From Methylococcaceae bacterium (GTDB lineage Bacteria > Pseudomonadota > Gammaproteobacteria > Methylococcales > Methylomonadaceae), in NCBI GenBank assembly GCA_947505055.1, contig CANNLO010000098.1:1-13325 (forward strand): 13,325 nt of DNA. Reading direction: 5' to 3'. Position 1 is the first letter of the stretch, and each line of letters starts with the position of its first letter. The notes beneath the pieces are model-generated. The model was not told the origin of the DNA, made no database searches, and saw nothing but the letters and a program-made list of their open reading frames with translations. Positions 13,078 through 13,325 of this stretch are shown here, in pieces. The translations under genes were made by a program, and so were the position numbers.

Positions 13078-13325
13078 AAAATAGTTAATACGTTAGCAAT
13101 GTCTTCATATACGATGATGTTTTTTTGGCTGGAAATAATATATTCCGCTAACGTTAAAATTGCGCGCCAATTTGCTGGGTCTTTAATGAAGGCAAAGGCT
13201 TTTAAAAAGAGTGCGATTAATTTTGCTTGGCGTTGCGCTAGAGTCAGCTCAAGGCAATCGATATAGTCGTTAATGGTTGCTATGTCAGAACGACCACCGT
13301 AAAAATGTAAGGCATCAAGATGAAC
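13074..13325 (-). CDS. Unknown protein, C-terminal part (runs off the window)
   Basis: The minus strand is open from the window edge to TGA at 13076-13074, giving 83 residues with the start outside the window. The visible part is soluble-looking and mostly helical (LTLAQRQAKLIALFLKAFAFI, WRAILTLAEYIISSQ) and ends KNIIVYEDIANVLTIL. There is no signal peptide, membrane segment or recognised motif. It overlaps the 57-residue gene by 4 bp, so the two are likely co-translated. The family is not recognised. Confidence 0.6.
   Translation of the reverse strand, partial: VHLDALHFYGGRSDIATINDYIDCLELTLAQRQAKLIALFLKAFAFIKDPANWRAILTLAEYIISSQKNIIVYEDIANVLTIL

Noticed and set aside
1..13325. tRNA, rRNA or CRISPR array
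   Set aside because: No cloverleaf, rRNA segment or regularly spaced repeats were seen.

Overview
The window reads as a chromosomal iron-acquisition region of a Gram-negative bacterium. It holds a TonB-dependent outer-membrane receptor, a tripartite RND efflux pump with an outer-membrane lipoprotein, and a FecI/FecR signalling pair. The YefM-YoeB pair is close to the E. coli proteins, moderate G+C and protein style also suggest a gammaproteobacterium, possibly a methanotroph-like lineage. The exact taxon cannot be fixed from the sequence.

Layout, left to right. Positions 1-216 (+) hold the 3' end of an AraC-family regulator. Convergent to it, on the minus strand and read from right to left, lies a run of genes: a TonB-dependent siderophore receptor with an N-terminal signalling (STN) domain (9838-7373), a four-helix PepSY-TM protein (7169-5976), a NodT-type outer-membrane factor lipoprotein (5945-4566), a periplasmic adaptor (4569-3406) and an RND permease (3413-321). 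The last three overlap by 4 and 8 bp, and the PepSY gene ends 30 bp before the outer-membrane factor, so these four look like one transcription unit. Upstream on the same strand lie a FecR-like anti-sigma regulator (11645-10680) and a FecI-like ECF sigma factor (12161-11652).

Between fecR and the receptor gene, in the opposite orientation, sits a complete yefM-yoeB toxin-antitoxin module (10051-10556, +). It has its own recognisable promoter and operator and is flanked by two degenerate copies of a short palindromic repeat, which suggests an insertion that separated the signalling pair from its receptor.

The right end (12162-13325) is gene-poor. It contains a perfect 13-bp inverted repeat, a second stem-loop, a decayed remnant of a DUF2182 membrane protein with an in-frame TAG, a 57-residue unknown protein and the 3' part of another unknown gene that overlaps it.

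Working model (inference): ferric siderophore binds the receptor; the STN domain signals through FecR to the sigma factor to raise receptor expression; the PepSY-TM protein may reduce the iron-siderophore complex in the periplasm or inner membrane; and the co-transcribed RND pump may export or recycle the emptied siderophore or another compound. The siderophore is unknown, and the efflux link rests only on gene order.
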